This document shows positions 6,898 through 15,425 of a DNA stretch of 48,078 nt, piece after piece (the stretch's first letter is position 1; each line of letters starts with the position of its first letter). The translations under genes and the position numbers were made by a program. The notes beneath the pieces are model-generated. The model saw only the letters and a list, made by a program, of their open reading frames with translations. It did no database searches and had not been told where the DNA came from. Origin of the DNA: an uncultured Hungatella sp. (GTDB lineage Bacteria; Bacillota; Clostridia; Lachnospirales; Lachnospiraceae); assembly GCA_949879025.1 (NCBI GenBank), contig CATLBO010000011.1, forward strand, positions 1-48,078, in the 5' to 3' direction.

Positions 6898-9585
6898 ATG
6901 GACAATGAGGAGATAACGAGAGCGTCAGAGGAGATGGAGCATCCGCTGAATGAGTACCCGGACTGGGATATGGAGGATATGGAAATAGAGGAGGGACTCA
7001 GTCAGGAAGAAGATGATGAAGCGTATCCTGATGCCCCTCCCAGAAAAAGTAGGAAAAAGATAAAGGGAGACTGGATGAGAAAGTCTGCAGCCGCTATGGG
7101 GGATTATTTAAGACCTTCTGACGGCCTGTGGGCTGCTTTTTGTGTTCCCATTGTGATTATGATTATTATCTTTATTCAAAGAGGAATCTTTCCGTTTGGG
7201 GAAGAAAGCTTTTTGCGGACGGATATGTATCATCAGTATGCTCCGTTCTTTTCGGAATTTCAGTATAAATTAAGCCGGGGAGGCAGCCTGCTTTACAGCT
7301 GGGACATTGGCATGGGGATTAATTTCTCTGCTTTATATGCCTACTATCTGGCCAGCCCCTTTAACTGGCTGCTGCTGCTGTGCCCAAAAGGCCTGGTCAT
7401 TGAGTTTATGACTTATGGCATAGTGTTAAAAATCGGCCTTGCAGGCCTTGCATTTGCCTGGTATCTGAAAAAGCACTGCTGCTGGGGAAGAGAAAATTTC
7501 GGAGTGGGATTTTTCGGGATTTTTTATGCTCTGTCAGGATATATGGCGGCGTATAGCTGGAACATTATGTGGCTGGACTGCATTATCCTGTTCCCGATAA
7601 TCATGCTGGGGCTGGAACGGCTGGTGGAGGAAAAAAAAGGGCTGATGTACTGCCTGGCATTGGGAGCCAGCATCCTTTCTAATTACTACATCTCCATTAT
7701 GACCTGCATTTTTATGGTGATTTATTTCGGGGCACTTTTAATATTAAATACAGGAAAGGGAAAAAGTGCAAAGGATTATGGGATTCATATCAGGCAGTTT
7801 GCCTGGAACTCCCTGTTGGCAGGAGGGCTGGCGGCGGCAGTGCTGATTCCGGAAATATACGCATTGCAGACCACTGCGTCAGCGGACTCAGACTTCCCTA
7901 AAACCATAAGCTCTTACTTTTCCATTTTTGATATGTTTGCAAGGCATATAGGTAATGTGGAGACGGAGATTGGCCTGGAACACTGGCCTAATATATACTG
8001 CGGAGTGGCAGTGCTGATGCTGTTTTTGCTGTATTTGGGATGCCGGAATATCCAGGTGAAAGAAAAGGCAGTATACTGCGGCCTTCTGCTTCTGTTTTTT
8101 GCCAGCTTTTCTGTTAACGGGCTGAATTTTATCTGGCATGGATTCCATTTCCCCAACAGCCTGCCGTGCCGTCAGTCATTTATTTATATTTTCCTGATGC
8201 TGGTAATCTGTTACCGGGCATATAGGAATCTGGATCAGATACCATGGAAACACATAGTCATAGCCTTCTGGGGAGCGGTGATCTTTGTGGTTCTGGCAGA
8301 GAAACTGGTGGAGCAGGAACATTTCCAGTTCTATACTTATTATGTGGCTATTCTGTTCCTGTCTTTGTATGGAGGACTTTTCTACCTGTATAAAAAGGGC
8401 CGGGCTGGTTATGGGACGGTTATGATGCTGGCCTTGGCAGTGGTTTCCATAGAGGCAGCAGTGAATACTACAGTGACCAGCATAACTACTACAAGCAGGA
8501 CAAGCTACACCAAGGATAATGAGGATGTGAGGAAACTGACAGAAGCCTTGATCCCCAGTGATACGTTTTACCGCATTGAAAAGGTGACCAGGAAGACAAA
8601 AAATGATGGGGCATGGATGAATTTTCCGTCAGTATCCCTGTTCTCGTCTACAGCCAATGCAGATTTGACAGACTTTTTTAAGCAGATAGGGTGCGAGGGC
8701 AATACTAATGCCTACAGCATTACAGGCAGCACTCCCCTGGCGGACTCTCTGTTCTCCGTAAAATATGGCCTTTACTCTTCAGAGCAGGAAAACAATATAC
8801 TTTTAAGACTGATTGACACAAGCGGAGATACGTGGCTGTACCAGAATCTTGCGGCTTTGCCAGTGGGATTTGTGGTGTCAGAGGATCTGGAGACAGACTG
8901 GCAGAGAGATCTGGGCAATCCGGCAGAGGTTCAAAATAACCTGTGTGATGTCATCGGCGCAGGGCGGGTGCTGACGGACGCAGGGGGAGAGAACACTGGG
9001 ACCATGTTCCGGATGACGCCGATGCAGGAGGGAGATTACTATGTATATATTGCCAACAAACAGGTAAAAGAGGTAAAAGTAAAAATTGGGGAAACTTCCC
9101 AGATTTTTAAAAACGTGAACCGGGGCTTCCTGCTGGAGCTGGGCCGATGCGGGACAGATTCAGAGATTGTTATTACAAATGAGGACGGAGACGAAAGCCT
9201 TAGCGCCAGGGCATACCGTTTTTCGGAGCAAGGGCTTTGGTCAGTCTTTGACATTTTAAACAGATATCCCCTTCAGGTGACAAAGTGGGTGGATACCCGC
9301 CTGGAAGGAGAAGTGGACGCAGAGCAGGCTGGGGTGCTGTTTACCAGCGTGCCCTATGACAAAGGGTGGACTGTAACTGTGGACGGCGAAAAACAGGAGA
9401 CAAAGAAGATTTTTGACACATTTCTTAGTGTCAATATACCGGCGGGAAAACATGTTGTTGCTATGTCCTACCAGCCCTCAGGGCTGAGGCTGGGACTGGG
9501 AATCAGCGGCGTCAGTGCTTTGTGCCTTATAGCAGCAGCCTGTCTGGAATGGAAAAAGCGGAGAATAGAAAGGAGAATAGATTGA
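6898..9585 (+). CDS. YfhO-family membrane glycosyltransferase
   Basis: The protein has about 895 residues: an acidic cytosolic head (about residues 1-60), roughly a dozen membrane segments (about 80-520) and a large C-terminal extracytoplasmic region with a final membrane segment near 865-890. The DMYHQYAPFF motif in the first loop and YSWDIGMGINF shortly after are typical of YfhO proteins. These GT-C-like enzymes transfer lipid-linked sugars onto extracytoplasmic polymers such as lipoteichoic acid. The ATG at 6898 is chosen over 6883 because GGGAG precedes it at proper spacing and it follows the gtrA stop by one base. Its stop overlaps the argH start by one base (TGATG). The acceptor polymer is unknown. 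Confidence 0.88.
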   Translation: MDNEEITRASEEMEHPLNEYPDWDMEDMEIEEGLSQEEDDEAYPDAPPRKSRKKIKGDWMRKSAAAMGDYLRPSDGLWAAFCVPIVIMIIIFIQRGIFPFGEESFLRTDMYHQYAPFFSEFQYKLSRGGSLLYSWDIGMGINFSALYAYYLASPFNWLLLLCPKGLVIEFMTYGIVLKIGLAGLAFAWYLKKHCCWGRENFGVGFFGIFYALSGYMAAYSWNIMWLDCIILFPIIMLGLERLVEEKKGLMYCLALGASILSNYYISIMTCIFMVIYFGALLILNTGKGKSAKDYGIHIRQFAWNSLLAGGLAAAVLIPEIYALQTTASADSDFPKTISSYFSIFDMFARHIGNVETEIGLEHWPNIYCGVAVLMLFLLYLGCRNIQVKEKAVYCGLLLLFFASFSVNGLNFIWHGFHFPNSLPCRQSFIYIFLMLVICYRAYRNLDQIPWKHIVIAFWGAVIFVVLAEKLVEQEHFQFYTYYVAILFLSLYGGLFYLYKKGRAGYGTVMMLALAVVSIEAAVNTTVTSITTTSRTSYTKDNEDVRKLTEALIPSDTFYRIEKVTRKTKNDGAWMNFPSVSLFSSTANADLTDFFKQIGCEGNTNAYSITGSTPLADSLFSVKYGLYSSEQENNILLRLIDTSGDTWLYQNLAALPVGFVVSEDLETDWQRDLGNPAEVQNNLCDVIGAGRVLTDAGGENTGTMFRMTPMQEGDYYVYIANKQVKEVKVKIGETSQIFKNVNRGFLLELGRCGTDSEIVITNEDGDESLSARAYRFSEQGLWSVFDILNRYPLQVTKWVDTRLEGEVDAEQAGVLFTSVPYDKGWTVTVDGEKQETKKIFDTFLSVNIPAGKHVVAMSYQPSGLRLGLGISGVSALCLIAAACLEWKKRRIERRID

Positions 9586-10958
9586 TGAAGCTTTGGGGCG
9601 GACGTTTTACAAAAGAGGAAAATGAACTGGTGCATAATTTTAATGAATCTCTGTCTTTTGACAGAAAATTTTATGGCCAGGATATAAAAGGCAGCATAGC
9701 CCATGTAACAATGCTTGCCAGACAGGGTATTGTATCAGAAGAGGACAAAGAAACCATTGTTAAGGGTCTGGAAAGCATCTTGGAGGATTTGGATTCCGGA
9801 AAGATTGAATTTACCAGAGAGTATGAAGACATCCATTCCTTTGTGGAATCCAACCTTATTAAAAGGGTGGGGGAAGCTGGAAAACGGCTCCACACGGGAC
9901 GCAGCCGCAATGACCAGGTAGCTTTGGACATGAAGCTATACTGCCGCGATGAGATTGGGGAGATTGATAAGCTGGTAAAGGGGCTTATGGAAGAGATCCT
10001 GAAGCTTATGGAGGATAACCTGGACACTTATATGCCGGGATTTACCCATCTGCAGAAAGCACAGCCAGTAACTCTGGCTCACCATATGGGTGCTTATTTT
10101 GAGATGTTTTACAGAGACAGAACCAGGCTTCGGGATATTCGGGAGAGAATGAATTACTGCCCGCTGGGCGCCGGTGCGCTGGCAGGAACCACATATCCTC
10201 TGGACAGAGACTATACGGCAAAGCTTCTGGGATTTTACGGTCCTACTTTGAACAGCATGGATTCCGTATCAGACAGGGACTATGTGATTGAACTTTTAAA
10301 TGCCCTGTCAATTATCGCCATGCATTTAAGCCGGTTCAGCGAAGAGATTATTATCTGGAACAGCAATGAGTACCAGTTTGTGGAACTGGACGACGCTTAC
10401 AGCACAGGAAGCAGCATAATGCCTCAGAAGAAGAATCCGGATATTGCGGAACTGGTGCGGGGAAAAACAGGCCGCGTTTACGGCGCTCTCATTTCCTTAC
10501 TTACTGTTATGAAGGGCATTCCTTTGGCTTATGACAAGGATATGCAGGAGGATAAAGAGCTGACCTTTGATGCCATTGACACGGTGAAAGGCAGCCTGGC
10601 TCTGTTTGCGGGAATGATTTCCACTATGAGTTTCCGCAAAGATGTAATGGAAAACAGTGCGAAAAACGGGTTTACCAATGCAACGGATGCGGCGGACTAT
10701 CTGGTAAACCATGGAGTGCCTTTCCGGGATGCCCACGGAATCGTAGGGCAGCTGGTACTGTACTGTATTAAGAAAGATATAGCTTTGGATGATATGACTC
10801 TGGAGGAATTTAAAGCCATAAGCCCTGTATTTGAAGAGGATGTTTATGAAGCTATCAGCATGAAAACATGTGTGGAGAAGAGGGTCAGCCTGGGAGGCCC
10901 GGGAAAAGCAGCTATGGAGCGGGTAATTCAGGTATGCAAAGAACGGCTTAGGGAGTAA
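9585..10958 (+). CDS. argH: Argininosuccinate lyase
   Basis: This 457-residue enzyme splits argininosuccinate into arginine and fumarate, the last step of arginine synthesis. The opening KLWGGRF, the HTGRSRNDQ segment and the superfamily signature GSSIMPQKKNPD are all present and intact, and the length is normal. The ATG at 9585 overlaps the YfhO stop (TGATG), and AAAGGAG precedes it. No argG or other arginine gene is visible, so argH is here the third gene of a cell-envelope operon, which is unusual. The only recognisable promoter upstream is the one before gtrA, so expression probably depends on it. Confidence 0.97.
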   Translation: MKLWGGRFTKEENELVHNFNESLSFDRKFYGQDIKGSIAHVTMLARQGIVSEEDKETIVKGLESILEDLDSGKIEFTREYEDIHSFVESNLIKRVGEAGKRLHTGRSRNDQVALDMKLYCRDEIGEIDKLVKGLMEEILKLMEDNLDTYMPGFTHLQKAQPVTLAHHMGAYFEMFYRDRTRLRDIRERMNYCPLGAGALAGTTYPLDRDYTAKLLGFYGPTLNSMDSVSDRDYVIELLNALSIIAMHLSRFSEEIIIWNSNEYQFVELDDAYSTGSSIMPQKKNPDIAELVRGKTGRVYGALISLLTVMKGIPLAYDKDMQEDKELTFDAIDTVKGSLALFAGMISTMSFRKDVMENSAKNGFTNATDAADYLVNHGVPFRDAHGIVGQLVLYCIKKDIALDDMTLEEFKAISPVFEEDVYEAISMKTCVEKRVSLGGPGKAAMERVIQVCKERLRE

Positions 10959-11010
10959 AGGCGATTAAAAAGGGCTTTTGGAGCGGGAAAATCCGGTGCG
11001 CCTTTGCCTT

Positions 11011-12321
11011 TCATAAAGCTGGGGACTGTGGCCTGCAGGGCAGTTCTACGGTAAAGCAGGTTCCGCCCTGGAGGCCGTCTGATAATGTGATGGTTCCATG
11101 ATGAAGAAGGACCAGTTCTTTGGCAATGCTGAGGCCCAGGCCAAAATGCTGTTTGTCTTTCCGCGAGGAGTCTGCCTGGTAGAACCTGTCAAAGACATAA
11201 GGTTTGCATTGATCAGGAATGCCGCAGCCCTCATCCATGATCTGCAGAGAAAGGGCATGCTTTTGAAACAATGGTTGGGCGCAGATACAGACAGAACGGC
11301 CGGCCGGAGTGTAATTTCCGGCATTGTCAAGAAGAATCAGAAGCAGCTGCCGGATTCGCTGGGGATCGCCAAAAACCAGGGGCAGGGAATCCTGGGGAAG
11401 TTCCAGGCAAAGGGAGATCCCCTTTTGCTGACAGACAGGCTGAAAGGATTCATATAAATCGATCAGCAGGGTATCCATATCCACATTTTCCATCTGAAGG
11501 CTCCAGGCTTTGGCGTCGGCAGATGCCAGAAGCAGCATATCGTCAATCAGGCGCGACATACGGACACATTCACTGTCTATGACAGGCAGGAGTGTGTCTT
11601 TTTCTTTTGCCCCGCTTTTTAAGGCAGCCACAGCAGAGCGGAGGACGGCTAAAGGGGAGCGAAGCTCATGGGAGGCGGCAGCAAGGAACTGGGCCTGCTT
11701 TTGCTGGCTTTCTTCCACAGGTTTTAATGACCAGCCTACAAATTTCCAGCTGATAAGTCCCAGGGCCAGAATGCCGAAGGCAGCCAAAAAGCACAGGTAT
11801 AGCACCACTCCTTCAAGGGATTTGCGGACAGGGGGAACATAGGAGATAACACAAAGGCTGCGCACGCCGTTTTTTGCTGCAGCCACCATGACCATGGAGT
11901 CGTAAGTATCTTTATGCTTTCCCTGGATAGTCATGAGAGAAGTAGAGGCTGCTGCAGAGGATACTGGGGCTCGGTTCATAAATATGCCTTCTGCCTCTGC
12001 CTGTCTGGCAGCCGCTTCAATCAGGGCCTGCCGGTCTGTCTCGGGCTGCCAGGAGCCTTGAAAGAGAAAAGGAGTGCCATTCTCTCTTATGTGGATTATC
12101 ATATGGTAGTCAGCTTCCGCCTCAGCAAGAAAAGTATGGGAAAATGCGCTGGAGGACAAAAATCTGGAGGTAAGGGAATTCCAGACAATCTGAAATTGCT
12201 CCAGCTGAGCGCTGCGGTTTTTGCGGACTGAGGACAGAAAAAACGCATAGATGACAAGCAGCAGGATGGCGCTGGCGGTAGCTGTATAGAGAAAGGTAAG
12301 CCGCTTTTGCAGAATTTTCAT
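11011..12321 (-). CDS. Sensor histidine kinase (HisKA/HATPase), apparently orphan
   Basis: This 436-residue kinase has an N-terminal membrane segment (about residues 8-30), an extracytoplasmic sensor region to about 165, a second membrane segment (about 172-195), and a HisKA domain with the phosphoacceptor H218 in ASHELRSP. The ATPase domain shows an N-box (LLDNAGNYTP), a G1-type motif (DEGCGIP) and GLGLSIAKEL. No response regulator gene adjoins it. The nearest regulator on the same strand is at 23124-23807, on the other side of the 10.5-kb cassette, and is a plausible partner. It converges with argH and diverges from the VTC gene. Confidence 0.9.
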   Translation of the reverse strand: MKILQKRLTFLYTATASAILLLVIYAFFLSSVRKNRSAQLEQFQIVWNSLTSRFLSSSAFSHTFLAEAEADYHMIIHIRENGTPFLFQGSWQPETDRQALIEAAARQAEAEGIFMNRAPVSSAAASTSLMTIQGKHKDTYDSMVMVAAAKNGVRSLCVISYVPPVRKSLEGVVLYLCFLAAFGILALGLISWKFVGWSLKPVEESQQKQAQFLAAASHELRSPLAVLRSAVAALKSGAKEKDTLLPVIDSECVRMSRLIDDMLLLASADAKAWSLQMENVDMDTLLIDLYESFQPVCQQKGISLCLELPQDSLPLVFGDPQRIRQLLLILLDNAGNYTPAGRSVCICAQPLFQKHALSLQIMDEGCGIPDQCKPYVFDRFYQADSSRKDKQHFGLGLSIAKELVLLHHGTITLSDGLQGGTCFTVELPCRPQSPAL

Positions 12322-12462
12322 AAGGGAAGCCTCCGGAAAGATTTTTAAATATAGCTTAGTTTATCACGGATTTTTGCGGCGGACAACCATAAGCCGTTGG
12401 TTTGCAAAACATACCCTAAAAACGACAATGCATTCCTCCGCTCTTAAAAGACTTCTGTTTTT

Positions 12463-12471
12463 TGCTATAAT
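12463..12471 (+). promoter_or_regulatory. Extended -10 element before the exopolysaccharide-like cassette
   Basis: TGCTATAAT (12463-12471) is an extended -10 element with no convincing -35 (CTTAAA at the expected place). It lies 36 bases before the VTC start. A strong -10 with a poor -35 is compatible with activator dependence, and the flanking OmpR-type regulator would be a candidate. That last point is inference. Confidence 0.45.
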
Positions 12472-12506
12472 ATTGTTGATTTAAGAAAATGAAAGGGCGG
12501 AGAATC

Positions 12507-13199
12507 ATGAACGAAGTCCTGCGGCAGGAGAAAAAGTATCTGGTTAATATTGTGGCAAGCAATGAATTATGCCGCCGTCTTGGAAACATTATGATGGAAG
12601 ATAAGCATAATGGGGCGGAAGGCTACCGGATTCGTTCTTTATATTTTGACACGCTGGATGATGGGGATTTTAAAGATAAGGTGGACGGTATGGAACTGAG
12701 AAGGAAAATCCGTCTGCGAAACTATGATCCTAAGGCGGATTTTGCCATGCTGGAGATGAAGCAGAAAGAGGGAGCTTATCAGAGAAAACGTTCCCTTCCT
12801 ATGAAAAGAGAAGAGGGAAAACAGCTACTGAGGGGCAACTATACTCCCCTTCTGAAGTTTGCGGAACCTTTTGCAGCAGAGTGCTATGGGCTGATGAACC
12901 GTATGTGTTACCGCCCTAAGGCTGTGGTAGAGTACCGACGAAAGGCTTATGTGGCTAAAGAGAACCGCATTCGGATTACTATAGACAAGGATATGATTGC
13001 CACAGAGGCATGTTTTGACATTTTTTCGGAAACATTATCCCAATATCCAGTGTGGGATGCCTTTCATGCGGTGCTGGAGGTAAAATATAACGGTTTTCTT
13101 CCAAGTTACATAAAAGAACTGGTTAGTTCCATTAACTGCTCCGAGATTTCTGTCAGCAAATACAGCTTGTCAAGAAGCGTGGGACTTCATTCAACATAA
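12507..13199 (+). CDS. VTC-domain protein (polyphosphate polymerase-like)
   Basis: The protein has 230 residues, nearly all VTC domain (triphosphate tunnel metalloenzyme fold). Visible signatures are RQEKKYLV at the start, RIRSLYFDT, the basic run LRRKIRLRNYD, LEMKQKEGAYQRKRS, AVVEYRRKAY and LEVKYNG. These supply the alternating basic and acidic residues that line the tunnel. In yeast Vtc4 this fold makes polyphosphate from ATP; bacterial versions next to DUF4956 and CotH are annotated by domain but their product is not established. The ATG at 12507 has GGCGGAG just upstream; the ATG at 12489 has no ribosome binding site. It is the first gene of the cassette, 15 bases before the DUF4956 gene. 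Confidence 0.85.
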   Translation: MNEVLRQEKKYLVNIVASNELCRRLGNIMMEDKHNGAEGYRIRSLYFDTLDDGDFKDKVDGMELRRKIRLRNYDPKADFAMLEMKQKEGAYQRKRSLPMKREEGKQLLRGNYTPLLKFAEPFAAECYGLMNRMCYRPKAVVEYRRKAYVAKENRIRITIDKDMIATEACFDIFSETLSQYPVWDAFHAVLEVKYNGFLPSYIKELVSSINCSEISVSKYSLSRSVGLHST

Positions 13200-13214
13200 A
13201 AGAGGCATGCAACT

Positions 13215-13892
13215 ATGAAACAAGAACTTTATGAAATGTTTGGCTCATCCAATGATCTGCCTGTGGAAGTGATTTTGGCAAGGCTTTCCATGGCCGTTAT
13301 GGTGGGCATATTTATTTTTCTGTCCTACAAATTGTCCCATGACGGAAGCATATACAGCAAGAAGTTTAATGTGTCTCTGGTGACGCTAACCGTCATTACT
13401 ACGACTGTGATGATTGTTATCGGGAACAATCTGGCCATGTCCCTGGGCATGGTGGGAGCGTTGTCTATTGTGCGGTTTCGTACAGCCATAAAGGATTCCA
13501 GGGATACTATCTATATTTTCTGGACCATTGTGGCAGGTATTTGCTGCGGGGCTGGGGACTATCTGGTGGCAGCTATAGGAAGCGGATTCATATTTGTGGT
13601 TCTGTTGCTGTTCGGGCGGATTCGCAATGACAGCCGGGTGCTCTTAATCATCCGTACCGCACGGATGAATGAGTCTCAGGTGGAGGCGCTGATCTTTCAA
13701 CGGTTTTCCCGACAGGCTACGCTTCGGGTAAAGAACACCACGGAAACAGGCATTGAATTTATCTACGAGCTAAGCAAGAAAGCATTTGAAAAAAAGCGGA
13801 AAACAGACAAAAACATTACAGATGAGATTTATGCCATTGGCAATATCGAATATTTCAACATTGTAACTCAAAATGACGACATCAGCAGCTGA
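13215..13892 (+). CDS. DUF4956 membrane protein
   Basis: This 225-residue protein has three to four membrane segments in residues 20-145 and a soluble C-terminal domain of about 80 residues. The strongly conserved family block MSLGMVGALSIVRFRTAIKD is present at about residues 75-94. DUF4956 proteins nearly always sit beside VTC-domain genes, as here, so the pair probably forms a membrane-bound unit, with the VTC domain cytosolic and DUF4956 as channel or anchor. The biochemical role is unknown. The gene lies 15 bases after the VTC stop and 26 bases before the CotH gene. Confidence 0.85.
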   Translation: MKQELYEMFGSSNDLPVEVILARLSMAVMVGIFIFLSYKLSHDGSIYSKKFNVSLVTLTVITTTVMIVIGNNLAMSLGMVGALSIVRFRTAIKDSRDTIYIFWTIVAGICCGAGDYLVAAIGSGFIFVVLLLFGRIRNDSRVLLIIRTARMNESQVEALIFQRFSRQATLRVKNTTETGIEFIYELSKKAFEKKRKTDKNITDEIYAIGNIEYFNIVTQNDDISS

Positions 13893-13918
13893 GCCTCTTT
13901 GGAAAAGGGCGGTAGAAT

Positions 13919-15394
13919 ATGAAATACGGAATATGGGGGATTATGGCGGCAGCTGTGCTGACAGCAGCCGGGGGATTGTTAAGTCAGGCAGAGACAGCAG
14001 AAAGAACATGCCGTATTCATCAGCATCTGACAGCCAGACGGGATACAGGCTGCAGCTGCGGAGGGCTGGGGCTTTGCACCCATTTGCCTCTTGTAATTAT
14101 TGATACCAGGGGACAGGAAATTCCAGGGGCCATTACGGGAAACTCGGATAGATTTGGCCAGATGGTTTATACAAAGGCAGAAGACGGAGAAACCACAATC
14201 TGTGCAGATATGGCGGTAATTGATAATCAGAATACCAATAATCATGTATCGGATAAGCCGCAGTTCACTACTGACTGCCGATTCCGTATACGAGGGAACG
14301 CTTCCAGGCGGTTTCCCAAGTCATCTTATGCAGTTACGTTTGTTGATGGCGAAGGCAGCAGCCGCAACATCCCTGTAATGGGAATGGATGCCCACCATGA
14401 ATGGGTGCTTAATGGGCCGATTCTGGATAAAACTCTGATTCGTAACTATATGTGGTACAATATTGCCGGAGAACTTATGGATTATGCTCCGAATGTGCGG
14501 TTCTGCGAAGTGGTACTTAATGGGAAGTACGACGGATTGTACCTTATGGCCGAAAGCATTACGGCAGGCAAAGACGGCCGGCTGAACCTAAGCGCCAATG
14601 TAAAGAATGCAGAGATCACAGGATATCTTCTTCGACATGACCGGCCCACAGAAGAAGACCTGGAGATTGTAAGAGACATTTATACATACCCGGAGCGGGT
14701 GTTTCAGATAGCTGAGGATGTTGCGATCCGGTATCCAGGAAAAAGCAAACTGACAGAAGAAATAGCCAGAAAGGTTGAACTGGATTACTCGGCTTTTCAG
14801 AAAGCTCTTTTTTCTTATGATTACAATTCCAAAGAATATGGATATGAAAACTGGATAGACGTAGACAGCTTTGTGGATTACTACCTGATTAACGAATTCA
14901 CCGGAAATCTGGACGCCGGAAGCTATTCTACTTATATCTATAAAGAAATGGGAGGAAAGTTTAAATTGTGCGTATGGGATTTTAACAATGCCTGCGACAA
15001 TTATCAGGAAAAGGCCGTAGAACCAGAGGAATTTTTAATGACAGAGGTTTCCTGGTACTTTATGCTGTTTAAAGATGAAGATTTTGTAAAACAGGTACAG
15101 AGACGGTATAGGGAACTGAGAAAAACATACTTAGGCCAGGAATATCTGATGAAATACATAGATGAAACCATTGCATTTTTGGGACCGGCAATAAGGCGGA
15201 ACAATGAAAGGTGGGCTTTGGAACTTACAGAGTGGGACGGCCTGGTTCCCAAGGAGAGAAATGTTTACAGCTACCAGGCAGCAGTGGAGCAGCTGAAAGG
15301 ATGGCTTACAAGACGTGGGAACTGGATGGACGGAAGCATACATTCTCTGCTGAAATATGCACATCCTTCCAGGAACAGGATTTATAACCATTGA
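13919..15394 (+). CDS. CotH-family kinase, exported
   Basis: This 491-residue protein begins with a signal-like hydrophobic stretch (about residues 5-23). The CotH kinase core follows: FRIRGNASRRFPKSSYAVTF with the likely ATP-binding Lys, LIRNYMWYNIAGEL, GKYDGLYLMAESI, NEFTGNLDAGSYSTYIYK and the metal-binding-type KLCVWDFNNACDN. CotH proteins are atypical protein kinases first known from spore coats, and many are exported. With VTC and DUF4956 next door, it could phosphorylate a surface protein or a polymer-associated component outside the cell. A Cys-rich segment (residues 45-53, CSCGGLGLC) before the kinase domain is unusual. Substrate unknown. Confidence 0.88.
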   Translation: MKYGIWGIMAAAVLTAAGGLLSQAETAERTCRIHQHLTARRDTGCSCGGLGLCTHLPLVIIDTRGQEIPGAITGNSDRFGQMVYTKAEDGETTICADMAVIDNQNTNNHVSDKPQFTTDCRFRIRGNASRRFPKSSYAVTFVDGEGSSRNIPVMGMDAHHEWVLNGPILDKTLIRNYMWYNIAGELMDYAPNVRFCEVVLNGKYDGLYLMAESITAGKDGRLNLSANVKNAEITGYLLRHDRPTEEDLEIVRDIYTYPERVFQIAEDVAIRYPGKSKLTEEIARKVELDYSAFQKALFSYDYNSKEYGYENWIDVDSFVDYYLINEFTGNLDAGSYSTYIYKEMGGKFKLCVWDFNNACDNYQEKAVEPEEFLMTEVSWYFMLFKDEDFVKQVQRRYRELRKTYLGQEYLMKYIDETIAFLGPAIRRNNERWALELTEWDGLVPKERNVYSYQAAVEQLKGWLTRRGNWMDGSIHSLLKYAHPSRNRIYNH

Positions 15395-15425
15395 CTTGGC
15401 ACTGCAAAAAGGAGAACCAGCGGAT

